Of a stretch of 5,687 nt of DNA, positions 5,523 through 5,687 are shown piece by piece (the first letter of the stretch is position 1; each line of letters starts with the position of its first letter). The DNA is taken from positions 1-5,687 of the forward strand of contig JALRAY010000058.1 of the NCBI GenBank assembly GCA_023257955.1, given 5' to 3'. The translations under genes and the position numbers were made by a program. This DNA is from Amoebophilaceae bacterium. GTDB lineage: Bacteria; Bacteroidota; Bacteroidia; Cytophagales; Amoebophilaceae. The notes beneath the pieces were generated by a model, which searched no databases, was not told the DNA's origin, and worked only from the letters and a program-made list of their open reading frames with translations.

Positions 5523-5687
5523 TTATGAACGATCTAGAATCATAATTTTATTGTTAGATACAGATATCACACCTTTGGTAATAGCTAGTTCATGCGTTAC
5601 GCCATCCTGCTCATAGGAAATTTTGCCACTACTAAGCGTACTGATGAGCGGTGCATGGTTGGGTAGTATTTGAAAACTCCCTTTACT
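5523..5687 (-). CDS. atpC: F-type ATP synthase epsilon subunit, C-terminal part (5' end outside the window)
   Basis: The window edge cuts this gene. 54 codons and the TAA stop (5525-5523) remain. The epsilon subunit sits on the central stalk of the F1 sector and couples rotation to catalysis. Visible: FQILPNHAPLISTLSSGKIS, the hallmark 'F.vLP.HAPl.s.L..G' of the epsilon beta-sandwich, then EQDGVTHELAITKGVISVSN and KIMILDRS at the end. The protein stops directly after the beta-sandwich, without the C-terminal helical pair that inhibits ATP hydrolysis in many bacteria. This short form is usual in Bacteroidota. atpD would be expected just upstream, outside the window. The following IS1 remnant begins 3 nt after the stop. 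The name is secure despite truncation. Confidence 0.9.
   Translation of the reverse strand, partial: SKGSFQILPNHAPLISTLSSGKISYEQDGVTHELAITKGVISVSNNKIMILDRS

Overview
The window looks like part of a small, AT-rich, IS-littered genome of an intracellular Bacteroidota symbiont. My best guess is an Amoebophilaceae-type organism (Cardinium/Amoebophilus-like). The evidence is a short ATP synthase epsilon subunit that ends right after the beta-sandwich domain (a Bacteroidota habit), start codons without clear Shine-Dalgarno sequences, a possible Bacteroidota-type promoter, and remnants of IS256, IS1 and AAA-ATPase-like genes next to energy genes. The genus is inferred from gene content and was not checked by any search.

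Every supported gene lies on the minus strand, so the biological order runs from high to low coordinates. (1) 5523-5687: 3' end of atpC, cut by the window edge. (2) 5174-5519: decayed IS1-type transposase starting 3 nt after atpC. (3) 4175-5149: exported or lipoprotein-like protein with a duplicated module and a strongly acidic tail. (4) 3881-4141 (possibly to 4174): small helix-hairpin-helix protein of the Cdd1 ('pathogenicity locus') type. (5) 2769-3920: nuoH, membrane subunit of NADH:quinone oxidoreductase, overlapping or abutting the Cdd1-like gene. (6) 2019-2645: protein with a signal peptide and a nucleoside 2-deoxyribosyltransferase-like domain, with a candidate promoter. (7) 1806-2018: a short stretch open in the same frame as (6), probably not a gene. 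(8) 1219-1779: nuoI, the two-[4Fe-4S] ferredoxin-like subunit, with a hairpin plus T-run downstream. (9) 390-986: AAA-ATPase-like pseudogene with three in-frame stops. (10) 1-228: 5' part of an IS256-family transposase running out of the window, with a probable IS end near 319.

Functionally, the intact core is oxidative energy metabolism: NuoH and NuoI of complex I, and AtpC of the F-type ATP synthase. NuoH and NuoI are normally adjacent in an operon. Here about 1 kb separates them, occupied by the exported nucleoside-processing-like protein, and the usual nuoG/nuoJ neighbours are absent on either side. The flanks hold decaying mobile and AAA-ATPase genes, which fits a history of rearrangement. 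The most interesting item is the exported deoxyribosyltransferase-like protein, because enzymes of that fold are normally cytoplasmic. The acidic-tailed duplicated protein is the second.
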